Assembly: GCA_002841355.1 (NCBI GenBank)
Contig: PHFB01000002.1
Span: 62,001 to 126,000 of the forward strand
DNA: 64,000 nt
Source: Actinobacteria bacterium HGW-Actinobacteria-1
GTDB taxonomy: Bacteria; Actinomycetota; Coriobacteriia; Anaerosomatales; Anaerosomataceae
Direction of reading: 5' to 3'
The position numbers and the translations under genes were made by a program. Shown here in pieces: positions 24,962 through 32,765 of the stretch (position 1 is the first letter of the stretch; each line of letters begins with the position of its first letter). Under the pieces are notes generated by a model, which was not told the DNA's origin, did no database searches, and saw only the letters and a list, made by a program, of their open reading frames with translations.

Positions 24962-25570
24962 TTGACAGGTCACCGCAAATGGCTCATGTGTCTGACCTGT
25001 TTGCTCGCGCTCGTTGTTACTGCTCCCTCCGGTTGTTCGAGATCGGCCGCCCCCGGCGCCCCGACGGACGTAACCGCTCCAGATGGAGGCGCGCCCGGGA
25101 TGCTCACGGTGACTTCGACGGCATTCGCCGACGGCGGCACGATACCGGCGAAGTTCTGCGCCATAGGCGTCGAAGGTGCCTCGAACATCTCCCCGCAGAT
25201 CGCATGGAGCACACCCCCCGAGGGAACCCGCTCGATCGTCATCGCCATCGTCGATCACCACCCCGTCGCCCGGATGTGGGTGCACTGGGTCGTCATCGGC
25301 ATCCCGCCATCCGTGACCGAGATCGCCGAGGGAGCCTCGGGGTCCCTGGCTACGCCGGCCATCGAACTCAAGAACACCGCGGGCCGCACCGGCTATGGCG
25401 GACCGAAACCGCCAGTCGGATCGGGAGACCACGATTACGTGGTGACGGTCTACGCCCTCGATGTCGCCGAACTCCCCCACTCCATGGAACCCGACGCAGC
25501 CGAGATCGCACGGGCGGTCTCCGGTCATACCCTCGCGTCAGGCAGCATCACCGGCGTCTTCGGACGCTGA
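24962..25570 (+). CDS. YbhB/YbcL-type (PEBP-like) lipoprotein
   Basis: A TTG at 24962 is the preferred start: AAGGGGG lies upstream and it gives a full lipoprotein signal, with basic GHRK followed by LMCLTCLLALVVTAPSGC. A shorter start at ATG 24986 would lose the basic residues. The mature part of this 202-aa protein matches the bacterial Raf-kinase-inhibitor/PEBP family: SPQIAWSTPPEGTRSIVIAI, then VARMWVHWVVIGIP, the GRTGYGGPKPPVGSGDHDY loop (with GYxGPxPP) and YVVTVYALD. PEBP-like proteins bind anionic ligands or phospholipid heads, but no enzymatic role is settled for the bacterial group. It is probably anchored on the outer face of the membrane. Confidence 0.85.
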   Translation: MTGHRKWLMCLTCLLALVVTAPSGCSRSAAPGAPTDVTAPDGGAPGMLTVTSTAFADGGTIPAKFCAIGVEGASNISPQIAWSTPPEGTRSIVIAIVDHHPVARMWVHWVVIGIPPSVTEIAEGASGSLATPAIELKNTAGRTGYGGPKPPVGSGDHDYVVTVYALDVAELPHSMEPDAAEIARAVSGHTLASGSITGVFGR

Positions 25571-25600
25571 CACTCGGTTCTCCGGCAGAAAGGACCTCCC

Positions 25601-26749
25601 ATGGACGTACTATCGCTTCCCGACCTCAAGGAACTCTCCGGGCACACTGGTGGCCCGCTTGTATCGATCTACCTGCAGACCCAGCGCTTCGGGCCCGACA
25701 GCCAGCTTGAGAACGTCGCGCGGCTGAAGAACCTGCTCAAGTCTGCCTCGGCGAAACTGGCCGAGATGGGCTTCCGCCCCACCGAGATCGACGCGGTGCT
25801 CGACCCGGTCCGCCAGCTCTCGGATGATCGCCCGTTCTGGCTCCGTGCCGAGGCGGGCCTCGCGATCTTCGCCGACGGTGGCGTGCGCGTCTTCCGGCTT
25901 CCCGAAGCGCCCCCCGAGACGGTCGTGGTCGGCGCGCACTATCATCTGCGCCCGCTGCTCGCACTCCTCGGCAGCGACCGTCACTACTACCTGCTCACGC
26001 TGTCGCAGAAGCGGGCCGGGCTGCTGCGCGGCTCTGCAACGGGTCTCGAGGAGGTCGATCTGGGAGACGCCCCTTCAAGCCTTGCCGAGGCTCTCAAGTG
26101 GGACGACTTCGAGAAGCAGTCCTTGCAGTACCACAGCGCGACGAACGGCACGTCGGGTGGGCGCCGTTCACCGGTATTCCACGGATCGGGCGAGCCTGAC
26201 CCGAAGGACGAGATCCTGCGCTACTTCCGGGAAATCGACCGCGCGCTCGTGGAGCACGTGAAGGATGGTGCGCCGCTCGTTCTGGCAGGCGTCGACTACC
26301 TGCTGCCGCTGTACCGCGAGATCAACTCTTACCCCGCACTGTGCGCGCAGGCGGTTATCGGCAACCCCGATTCGCTCGGCAGCGAGACGCTGCATGACAG
26401 GTCCATCGCCATCGCCACCGAGGCGTTCTCGGCGGGGCAACGCCAGGCCGCCGAGCGCATCGACGACCTCTGGGCAACGCCACGCGCGACCTCGGATCCC
26501 GAGACGTTCGTGTCGGCGGCGATTCACGGACGCGTCGAGACGCTCTTCGTCAGCACTGAAGCCGGTCTGTGGGGCACGGTCGATGAGACAGCGGACAGTG
26601 TGGAGGTGCACCCGCTTCGTCGGCCCACCGACGAGGACCTGCTCGACGTGGCAGCGCTGCGCACGATCCTTGCCGGCGGAAGCGTCTTCTCGGTACCTCC
26701 ATCGCAGATGCCGAGAGACGCCGCAGCAGTAGCGCTCCTTAGGTACTGA
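25601..26749 (+). CDS. Bacterial archaeo-eukaryotic release factor family protein (baeRF3-like)
   Basis: 382-aa soluble protein with AGAAAGGA upstream of the ATG. It begins MDVLSLPDLKELSGHTGGPLVSIYLQTQRFG, followed by an LKNLLKSASAKLAEMG helix; this resembles the baeRF3/baeRF7 group of eRF1-related proteins that replace classical release-factor motifs with other residues. A middle part with HYHLRPLLALLGSDRHYYLLTLSQKRAGLL and a C-terminal block with FVSAAIHGRVETLFVSTEAGLWG complete the three-domain plan. The family is predicted to bind ribosomes, perhaps for rescue or stress responses; direct evidence is limited. It follows the YbhB-like gene by 30 bp and may be in the same operon. Family call made from memory of motif patterns. 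Confidence 0.72.
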   Translation: MDVLSLPDLKELSGHTGGPLVSIYLQTQRFGPDSQLENVARLKNLLKSASAKLAEMGFRPTEIDAVLDPVRQLSDDRPFWLRAEAGLAIFADGGVRVFRLPEAPPETVVVGAHYHLRPLLALLGSDRHYYLLTLSQKRAGLLRGSATGLEEVDLGDAPSSLAEALKWDDFEKQSLQYHSATNGTSGGRRSPVFHGSGEPDPKDEILRYFREIDRALVEHVKDGAPLVLAGVDYLLPLYREINSYPALCAQAVIGNPDSLGSETLHDRSIAIATEAFSAGQRQAAERIDDLWATPRATSDPETFVSAAIHGRVETLFVSTEAGLWGTVDETADSVEVHPLRRPTDEDLLDVAALRTILAGGSVFSVPPSQMPRDAAAVALLRY

Positions 26750-26752
26750 GCC

Positions 26753-27880
26753 CTACTGATTACCAGGACGCTCCTCACTCAGGCCATCTTCGGTGAAGCG
26801 GCTGATCCGGTAGCGAACGATCGTGTTCGCAGGGTCGCTGGTGTCCTCGGTGCGTCTCACCGACACGAAGACATCCCGCGTCTTCGCGGCGGCGCCCGAA
26901 CCGAGTGTCTCAACGATGACCCACTCATCGGGCGGCAATGCGGGTCCGAACGTCCATGCGGTCACACCATCCGCCACGCGATCGGCCACGAACGCCTCCA
27001 CCTCAGAGGCAGCCGCGTCGGTTGTGTAGCTTCTGGCGGTTGCAGCGTCGCCCGCGATGACGGCATCGTAGAACGCCGTATATGTGTCGCGCGCGCCCTC
27101 AAGCTCGGCAACGGTGGCCTGCTCGCCGAGTAGCCGGTTGAATGGCTGGAAGAACGAGCCCACAGCCATTGCACCGTAGTAGGCGACCGCCAGCATGACG
27201 ATGACCCCGAACACGGCTGTCGGCGCTGCAAGGTACCACTTCGGTCGTGAAACGATCGTGGCCGGTTCGGTCACCGCGATCGCCGAAGTGTTCACGACCT
27301 CAACGCCCGACATTCCCGTCACCCGCGAGATCCCCGCCATCCGCATGCCGACGCTCGAGCTCCTTCCACGGCGCGCCCACAGCCAGTAGAAGAGGCCCCA
27401 CATAAGCGAGAGGAGCGCCGTCGCTAGCACGAGCGGCGAGAAGAGCGCCGAGTATATCTCGCTGCCCACAGCGGCCTCCATCGCAGCGCGCTCCTCGGCG
27501 TTCATCATCACGAAGAGCTGAATCCACCCGATGAGCGACATCCACACCGGGTTGATCGCGAGCGGACCCCATCCGATAGCGACATCAGCGAGCCACGCGG
27601 CAAACCGCCGGCTGGCGCTCGGTCGCCGGAACGGCTCCCCTCCCTCGGGCCGGATGCGGCCCTCGACGATCTCGGCGGCGACCGCTTCTGCTGATCCGAA
27701 TTCCTCGACAGCATCTTCCAGCGAGCGCCCGTCCGCGAGGGTGTCGCGCAGGTGCGACTGTGTCTCCGCCACGATTGCGTCGACATCGGGCCGAGGAAGC
27801 CCCCGTAGCCCCCGGCGCAACGCGGCAAGATACGTGTCGATGCCTTGCCTGGCCATCGTTCCCCCGCCCTGATTCGCCAT
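26753..27880 (-). CDS. HAAS-domain membrane protein, partner of PadR regulator
   Basis: 375 aa from the ATG at 27880, which overlaps the PadR stop as TGATG; an alternative ATG lies at 27856 behind a GGGGGA site. Residues about 10-75 are a HAAS (DUF1700-like) helical domain: IDTYLAALRRGLRGLP, then EEFGSAEAVAAEIV. Four membrane segments follow (about 110-135, 150-180, 215-240 and 245-270), with an RDD-like SSSVGMRMAGI between them. The last 110 residues form a soluble domain with a region resembling SnoaL/NTF2-type accumulation of Thr/Ala. PadR-HAAS gene pairs are common; the HAAS protein is thought to be the membrane-side effector controlled by the regulator. Its true function is unknown. Confidence 0.78.
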   Translation of the reverse strand: MANQGGGTMARQGIDTYLAALRRGLRGLPRPDVDAIVAETQSHLRDTLADGRSLEDAVEEFGSAEAVAAEIVEGRIRPEGGEPFRRPSASRRFAAWLADVAIGWGPLAINPVWMSLIGWIQLFVMMNAEERAAMEAAVGSEIYSALFSPLVLATALLSLMWGLFYWLWARRGRSSSVGMRMAGISRVTGMSGVEVVNTSAIAVTEPATIVSRPKWYLAAPTAVFGVIVMLAVAYYGAMAVGSFFQPFNRLLGEQATVAELEGARDTYTAFYDAVIAGDAATARSYTTDAAASEVEAFVADRVADGVTAWTFGPALPPDEWVIVETLGSGAAAKTRDVFVSVRRTEDTSDPANTIVRYRISRFTEDGLSEERPGNQ

Positions 27881-28221
27881 CACCGCTCGGCTCCCCTCAG
27901 CCCGTGCACCGCCGTCACGATCCGATCCCACTCTTCCAGCGTTCGCGCAAGGAACGCCGCACCCGCCTCGGTCACCGAGTAGTACTTCCGCGGGTTGCCA
28001 GGTGTGTCGTTCACCCAATCCGCCGAGAGAAGCCCGTCCGCCTCCAGCCGCCGAAGCACCGGGTACACCGTGCCCTCGCCCGCCACGAACTCTCCGAGCT
28101 CCTCCAGGCGCTTCACGAGCGCATATCCGTACAGCGACTCCGAGCTGAGCACCTGCAGTACCAGTAGCTGCACGACGCCCTTCCTCAGTTGCGCCGAGTA
28201 GCTCTCGAAGTCCCCGCCCAT
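27880..28221 (-). CDS. PadR family transcriptional regulator
   Basis: 113 aa, winged-helix repressor of the short PadR class. The recognisable motif LLVLQVLSSESLYGYALVKRLEELGE is followed by the wing GEGTVYPVLRRLEADGLLSADW and KYYSVTEAGAAFL. The first in-frame ATG has GAGG nearby upstream. It is the first gene of the PadR-HAAS pair; the stop overlaps the start of the HAAS gene. A dyad between its promoter and start codon fits autorepression. PadR ligands vary widely and cannot be guessed. Confidence 0.93.
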   Translation of the reverse strand: MGGDFESYSAQLRKGVVQLLVLQVLSSESLYGYALVKRLEELGEFVAGEGTVYPVLRRLEADGLLSADWVNDTPGNPRKYYSVTEAGAAFLARTLEEWDRIVTAVHGLRGAER

Positions 28222-28243
28222 CGCAGCCTCATCTCGTTCGTCA

Positions 28244-28300
28244 TACTGTACGTTGCACAGTACCTAGCTATGTATAGTACCAAGACCCGCCGTCTGTCAA
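28244..28300 (-). promoter_or_regulatory. padR promoter with downstream operator dyad
   Basis: On the minus strand a consensus TTGACA (complement of 28295-28300) and TATACA (complement of 28271-28276) are 18 bp apart. Just downstream of the expected start, a perfect TACTGT-N7-ACAGTA dyad (28244-28262) lies before the padR start codon. The position suits a repressor site for PadR itself. Confidence 0.7.
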
Positions 28301-28325
28301 AGGGCGGCCGATAGAAATTCGACAT

Positions 28326-28370
28326 ACATAACGTTTAGAATGTACTGAACGTTGGGAAAGCAATGAATGT
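28326..28370 (+). promoter_or_regulatory. Candidate operator region of the GbsR-ABC operon
   Basis: The 166-bp divergent gap between padR and the GbsR-type gene holds two AACGTT palindromes 18 bp apart (28330 and 28348), an ACAT-N10-ATGT dyad (28326-28343) and two GAATGT copies (28338 and 28365). Repeated palindromes directly upstream of a MarR/GbsR-type gene are typical autoregulatory sites. No clear -35/-10 pair was found for this direction (TAGAAT at 28336 is a possible -10). Confidence 0.4.
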
Positions 28371-28387
28371 TCCCGGAAGGAGGACAG

Positions 28388-28855
28388 ATGCCTGACGCCG
28401 AAAGCACTGGCAACCGCGCAAGACTCTTCGATCGCATGACGGTCATGATGGAGACCCTCGGCTTCCCCCACTTGACCGCCCATATCTACGCAGCACTGAT
28501 GCTTGCAGAGGGAGAGGGGCTCTCCACCGGACAGCTCGTGGAGGAGCTTGGAATCAGCAAGGCATCCGTAAGCACGTCAACGCAGCTGCTGCTCGCGATG
28601 GGGCTCGTGGAGCGGTACCGGGTCCGCAACTCGCGAGAAGCGCACTTCCGGCTGCTCAAGGGCGTGTGGGGACCGATTCTCGCAAAGAAGTTCGAGGCTA
28701 TGACCGCAATCACCAACACTGCCCGCGAAGCACTCGCAATGGCGGAGACCGACAAGGCGAAAGAACGCCTCCAGGAGATGTACGACGTGTACTCGTTCTT
28801 CGAAGAGGAGTACCAGACGGTGATGAAGCACTGGAGAGAGAGGGGTCTGTCATGA
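28388..28855 (+). CDS. GbsR/MarR-type transcriptional regulator
   Basis: 155 aa from the ATG at 28388, preceded by GGAAGGAGG four bases away; an upstream in-frame start at 28367 would place the ribosome site inside the gene. The N-terminal winged helix contains LTAHIYAALMLAEGEGLSTGQLVEELGISKASVSTSTQLL, then VERYRVRNSREAHFRL as the wing. The C-terminal half is helical and rich in charged residues, suited to dimerisation. This is the GbsR group within MarR-like regulators. Its stop overlaps the ATG of the ABC ATPase gene (ATGA), so it most likely controls the exporter that follows. Confidence 0.86.
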   Translation: MPDAESTGNRARLFDRMTVMMETLGFPHLTAHIYAALMLAEGEGLSTGQLVEELGISKASVSTSTQLLLAMGLVERYRVRNSREAHFRLLKGVWGPILAKKFEAMTAITNTAREALAMAETDKAKERLQEMYDVYSFFEEEYQTVMKHWRERGLS

Positions 28856-29715
28856 CCGAAGCCGCCATCAAAGTCGAGGACATCACGTACGCATACGGTG
28901 ACCTGTTGGCCGTGAAGGGCATCTCTTTCGAGGTGCAACCAGGTGAGATTCTCGGCTTCCTCGGTCCGAATGGCGCTGGAAAATCCACGACCATCAAGAT
29001 GCTTACCGGCCAAGTTGCGCCGAAGGGCGGTCGTGCCCAGATCCTGGGGGCGGACATCACGCTCGACGACCCGGACATCCAAGCGCGAATCGGTGTCTGC
29101 TTCGAGGAGAAGAACCTCTACCTCGCGATGTCCGCCAAGGAGAACCTCGACTTCTTCGCATCGCTCTACGGCATCAAGGATCCTGATTCGCTGGAGATCC
29201 TGCGACGCGTCGGCCTCGCCGACCGCGCCAAGGACCGCGTGAAGACCTATTCCAAGGGCATGCGCCAGCGCATGATGATCTCCCGCGCCTTCATCAACAA
29301 GCCGGACGTCCTGTTCCTCGACGAGCCCACCGACGGCCTCGACCCGGTGACCTCCGCCTCGATTCGCGCCACCATCAAGGAGGAGGCGGCACGGGGAGCC
29401 GCGGTGCTTCTCACCACCCACGACATGTTCGAAGCGGACGAACTCTCGGATCGCGTCGCATTCATCAACGACGGTGTCATCGTGGCAATCGATACGCCGG
29501 AAAACCTTAAGCTCAAGTACGGCAAGCGTTCGGTGAAGATACGCCTGCGCAACGGGTCCGGTGTTCGTGAAGAGACCGTCGCGCTCGACACGCCGCAATC
29601 CGGTGAGCTGCTCAAGGAGGTCGTCGGCTCGGGCGAGGTCCTCACGATCCACACCGAGGAGGCCACGCTCGAGGACATCTTCATCCAGATGACGGGCAGG
29701 GGGCTGGTGGGATGA
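28852..29715 (+). CDS. ABC transporter ATP-binding protein (NatA-like)
   Basis: 287 aa from the ATG at 28852, which overlaps the regulator stop codon. Walker A GPNGAGKSTTIK is at about residue 40, the signature KTYSKGMRQRMMIS near 130, and Walker B VLFLDEPTDGLDP follows it. The switch-His segment is LLTTHDMFEADEL. The C-terminal domain (KYGKRSVKIRLRNGSGV) is like that of ABC-2 exporter ATPases. It is followed by two overlapping permease genes, so the product powers a two-permease exporter. In B. subtilis NatAB this plan exports sodium; substrate here is not known. Confidence 0.92.
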   Translation: MTEAAIKVEDITYAYGDLLAVKGISFEVQPGEILGFLGPNGAGKSTTIKMLTGQVAPKGGRAQILGADITLDDPDIQARIGVCFEEKNLYLAMSAKENLDFFASLYGIKDPDSLEILRRVGLADRAKDRVKTYSKGMRQRMMISRAFINKPDVLFLDEPTDGLDPVTSASIRATIKEEAARGAAVLLTTHDMFEADELSDRVAFINDGVIVAIDTPENLKLKYGKRSVKIRLRNGSGVREETVALDTPQSGELLKEVVGSGEVLTIHTEEATLEDIFIQMTGRGLVG

Positions 29716-30905
29716 GCCGGACCGTCTCTCGTGCGGCGATAGTCTCCGCGATCGTCAAAAAGGACCTCGTGGAGTTCTCTCGCGACACGCTCTATCTGTT
29801 CCTGTCTATCTTGGGGCTGGTACTGTTCATCACCTTCTTCTGGATTGCCCCAAGCACCGTGAACGAGACGCTGACTCTCGGTGTTCACCAGACCGGGATG
29901 AATGCGCTGTTCGACCAATTCCAGGAGGGCGCTGACGCCTCGGAGGGCCTGAAGCTCGTCCAGTTCGCCTCGGAAGAAGAGCTTAAGAAGGTCGTCGCTG
30001 GCGATCTTGAGTACTGGGAGTCGAAGGACGGCGCGCAGACGTTCCTGCGCGACAAGGCAGCAGGTGACGAGAAGCCGAAGGATGCCAAGAAGGTCGATGT
30101 CGCCATCGGCATCGGATTCCCGGCAGGCTTCCTTGAGAAGACGGCGGCCAAAGAGAGGACGACCGTCACGGTGTACTCTGACGCGGGCGTCCCATCCGAG
30201 ATACAAGGCGCCATGACAAGCTTCGTACGCGAGATCGCGTACACCATCGCGGGAGATGCGATACCTGTGACCGAACCGGCACAGGAGAACATCATCCTCG
30301 GCACCGACCGTGCTGGTGATCAGATATCGATCCGAGAGAAGATGCGCCCGATGCTCGCGCTCTTCGTACTTATGGTCGAGGTGCTGTCGATGGCATCGCT
30401 CGTCTCGAGCGAGGTCATGAACCGGACGGTCACGGCCGTCCTGGTATCGCCGGCCCGGGCTGGCGACTTCCTCATGGCCAAGACGATCTACGGCACGATG
30501 CTGGCGATGTCACAGGCCATGATCGTGCTCATCGCGATCGGCGCCTTCACGACGACCAACTGGTGGTTGCTGCTCCTTACGATGTTGGTCGGATCGGTCA
30601 TGTTCACGGGTGTGGCGATGATCGTTGGCGCGGCCGGCAAGGACTTCCTTGGGACGCTCTTCTACGGGGTGCTCTTCCTTGTGCCGCTCATGATTCCCGC
30701 CTTCGCGATCCTACTGCCCGGCACGGCCAGTGCGTGGATTCGCTTCCTGCCCACCTATGGAATGACGCAGGTGCTGACCGGCGTCACGGCATATGGCCTC
30801 GGTTGGGCAGATGTCTGGCAGAACTTGCTCGCCGCGACGGCCTGGGTGGTCGTCATCTACCTGGCCGGCTTGTTCACGCTCAAGCGGAAGGTGGAGTCGC
30901 TATGA
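29712..30905 (+). CDS. ABC-2 type transporter permease (first of pair)
   Basis: 397-aa membrane protein. It has an N-terminal membrane segment (LFLSILGLVLFITFFWIAP), a roughly 165-residue extracytoplasmic domain with many charged residues, and six C-terminal segments beginning after EKMRPMLALFVLMVEVLSMASL. The cytoplasmic EVMNRTVTAVLVSPARAGDFL corresponds to the ABC-2 coupling region. Its ATG overlaps the ATPase stop (ATGA), and its own stop overlaps the next permease start in the same way. The chain of 4-bp overlaps from the regulator onward points to tightly coordinated translation. Confidence 0.9.
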   Translation: MSRTVSRAAIVSAIVKKDLVEFSRDTLYLFLSILGLVLFITFFWIAPSTVNETLTLGVHQTGMNALFDQFQEGADASEGLKLVQFASEEELKKVVAGDLEYWESKDGAQTFLRDKAAGDEKPKDAKKVDVAIGIGFPAGFLEKTAAKERTTVTVYSDAGVPSEIQGAMTSFVREIAYTIAGDAIPVTEPAQENIILGTDRAGDQISIREKMRPMLALFVLMVEVLSMASLVSSEVMNRTVTAVLVSPARAGDFLMAKTIYGTMLAMSQAMIVLIAIGAFTTTNWWLLLLTMLVGSVMFTGVAMIVGAAGKDFLGTLFYGVLFLVPLMIPAFAILLPGTASAWIRFLPTYGMTQVLTGVTAYGLGWADVWQNLLAATAWVVVIYLAGLFTLKRKVESL

Positions 30906-31966
30906 GTCTCACGCGAATGTTCAAGATTCTTCGGAAGGATTTGGCTCTCGGGCCGCGCTCCCCCATCTTCCTGTGGGCGATCATCCTCCCCTTCGCGCTC
31001 ACGCTGATCCTTCAGGTCGCGTTCGGGTCGCTCTTTGCCGCGAAACCGCGTATGGCCGTCGTCGACGAAGGCGCCTCCGAGATCACAGCATCGCTTCGGA
31101 AGATGGACGGTATCGAGCTCACGGTGCTCGACACCCCGGAGGAGCTCAAGAAGCAGGTCAAGGCGAACGACGTCGACGCTGGTCTGGTCCTGCCGAGGGG
31201 CTTCGACGACGCCGTGCGCTCGGGCGAGAAGCCGCTCCTCGAGCTGTATATCGGCGGGGAGAGCCTCTCCTCGAATCGCCTCATCCTGAGTGTCACCACA
31301 CTCGATCTCGTGCGCGAGGTCGAGGGAACCGCTCCGCCGGTCGATGTGCGCATCGAGAACTTCGGCAATGAAGGCCTCCCGGTGTCGGTGAGACTGGTGC
31401 CGGTCATCATGATGTACGCGCTCTTCATCGCAGGAGCGTTCGTTCCGTCATCAAGCCTCGTCGAGGAGAAGGAGAATGGGACCCTCTCGGCGTTGCTGGT
31501 CTCGCCAGTCAAGGCGAGCGAGGTGCTCGTCGCCAAGGCACTGCTCGGCACCATCCTCGCATTCGTGATGGCGTTCATGACGCTGGTCCTGAACAACGCG
31601 CTTGGCGGACAGCCGCTCGTGCTCGTTCTGGTCATCGTGTGGGCATCGGCGTTCTCCGCGGTGCTCGGCATCGTGATCGGAACGGCGGCGAAAGACAGCG
31701 CTTCGATGTTCACGCTCGTGAAGGGCAGTGGGATCTTCCTGTTCGCACCTGTGGCGTTCTACCTCTTCCCGGAGTGGCCGCAGTGGATCGCGAAGCTCTT
31801 CCCGACGTTTTGGGCTATCGATCCTATCTGGCAGGTGGCGGTCCTGGGCAAGGGGCTCGACGCGGTGTGGGTCGACCTCGTTGTCTCGCTGGGAATCGCC
31901 CTTGCTCTGGTTCCGGTCATTGGCGTTCTATCGCGCCGCATGCAGCGCGTGCTCGTTGCCGAGTAG
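30902..31966 (+). CDS. ABC-2 type transporter permease (second of pair)
   Basis: 354 aa from the ATG at 30902, overlapping the preceding permease stop as ATGA. A longer reading frame exists upstream but lies inside the previous gene. It follows the same plan as the first permease: MSLTRMFKILRKDLALGPRSP, one membrane segment, an extracytoplasmic domain (about 45-165), then five or six segments after VRLVPVIMMYALFIAGAFVP. The cytoplasmic motif SSLVEEKENGTLSALLVSPVK is typical of ABC-2 permeases. It should form the heterodimeric channel with the first permease. Confidence 0.9.
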   Translation: MSLTRMFKILRKDLALGPRSPIFLWAIILPFALTLILQVAFGSLFAAKPRMAVVDEGASEITASLRKMDGIELTVLDTPEELKKQVKANDVDAGLVLPRGFDDAVRSGEKPLLELYIGGESLSSNRLILSVTTLDLVREVEGTAPPVDVRIENFGNEGLPVSVRLVPVIMMYALFIAGAFVPSSSLVEEKENGTLSALLVSPVKASEVLVAKALLGTILAFVMAFMTLVLNNALGGQPLVLVLVIVWASAFSAVLGIVIGTAAKDSASMFTLVKGSGIFLFAPVAFYLFPEWPQWIAKLFPTFWAIDPIWQVAVLGKGLDAVWVDLVVSLGIALALVPVIGVLSRRMQRVLVAE

Positions 31967-31984
31967 TTCGGAGGAGGGATCGCA

Positions 31985-32119
31985 GTGGAGTGGTACTGGT
32001 GGGTCCTGATCGCAGTAGGCGTTGTGGGTATCGGCTACTTGAAGCTCAAGGTCTGGGGCAAGATCCAGGCTTCGATGAAAGCGAAGAAGGAAGCGGAGCG
32101 GGCGCTCGAGGACGAGTAG
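31985..32119 (+). CDS. 44-aa single-pass membrane protein
   Basis: A GTG at 31985 preceded by GGAGGAGGG six bases upstream opens a 44-codon frame. One hydrophobic N-terminal segment (EWYWWVLIAVGVVGIGYL) is followed by a basic and then charged tail (KLKVWGKIQASMKAKKEAER). It sits 18 bp after the second permease and before the operon terminator, so it belongs to the exporter operon and could be a small accessory subunit. I know no family for it. The strong ribosome site and lysine-rich amphipathic tail argue that it is a real gene. Confidence 0.72.
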   Translation: MEWYWWVLIAVGVVGIGYLKLKVWGKIQASMKAKKEAERALEDE

Positions 32120-32140
32120 CACTGGAGCGCCTGAATGACC

Positions 32141-32168
32141 GAAGGCCCGCCGGGAACGGCGGGCCTTC
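32141..32168 (+). terminator. Terminator of the GbsR-ABC operon
   Basis: A perfect 11-bp GC-rich stem (GAAGGCCCGCC and complement) with the 6-nt loop GGGAAC begins 22 bp after the small membrane protein gene. It lacks a strong T run but matches the style of the other operon-end hairpin at 11428. Confidence 0.75.
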
Positions 32169-32245
32169 GCACTAATGCGATTGACGCGTTTCCCGTACAG
32201 GCTCTATCGTCAGAGAACCCGCCGGGTGATGTCAGGAGTCCCGAA

Positions 32246-32755
32246 ATGCGTCTCAAATGGCTCGTCAACCTGCTCAAGACGCTCGCCGTCCTCACGGTTC
32301 TGGTCGTGCTGGCGTTCATCGGAATGCGCGCCGCGGTTGGAACGACCGGCTCAGGCTTCCCGCTCATCGACGTCTTCTTCGTGGAGGGCGACTGGCTCGT
32401 TCCATCGCGGGTCGCGCTGAAGGACCCGGCGACCGTCTACATAGAGGGCTATGCGCCTGGATTGTCGTGGACCGCCGCCGAGGGCAGCAGGGAGTGGCTT
32501 GTCTCAGGATCCACGTTGGTTCTGACCGAGGCGAACGAGAGCGCATTCCCCGTTCCCGCCGACGGACGCGTCGTCATCGAGCACACCTTCGGGGCCGGCG
32601 TGGTGCAGCAGGCCGCGGGCTGGCACGTGGTGAAGATACAGCAGTACGACATGAAGCAACCCAAGGCCACGGCCTTCGTGATCGTCGACCTCACGAAGCA
32701 GATATGGCTGAAGCGAACCGGTACGTTCAGCTGGCAACAGGTACCGATGCAGTAA
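32246..32755 (+). CDS. Hypothetical membrane-anchored protein
   Basis: 169 aa from the ATG at 32246, with CAGGAG seven bases upstream; longer in-frame starts would include the terminator. One N-terminal membrane segment (LKTLAVLTVLVVLAFIGMRA) is followed by an extracytoplasmic domain of about 140 residues with mainly beta-type patterning (VYIEGYAPGLSWTAAEGSREWLVSGSTLVL). I do not recognise a family. It converges with the multi-PAS kinase gene, with 10 bp between stops, and stands alone between two terminated units. Confidence 0.7.
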   Translation: MRLKWLVNLLKTLAVLTVLVVLAFIGMRAAVGTTGSGFPLIDVFFVEGDWLVPSRVALKDPATVYIEGYAPGLSWTAAEGSREWLVSGSTLVLTEANESAFPVPADGRVVIEHTFGAGVVQQAAGWHVVKIQQYDMKQPKATAFVIVDLTKQIWLKRTGTFSWQQVPMQ

Positions 32756-32765
32756 GCGCGTCGGT

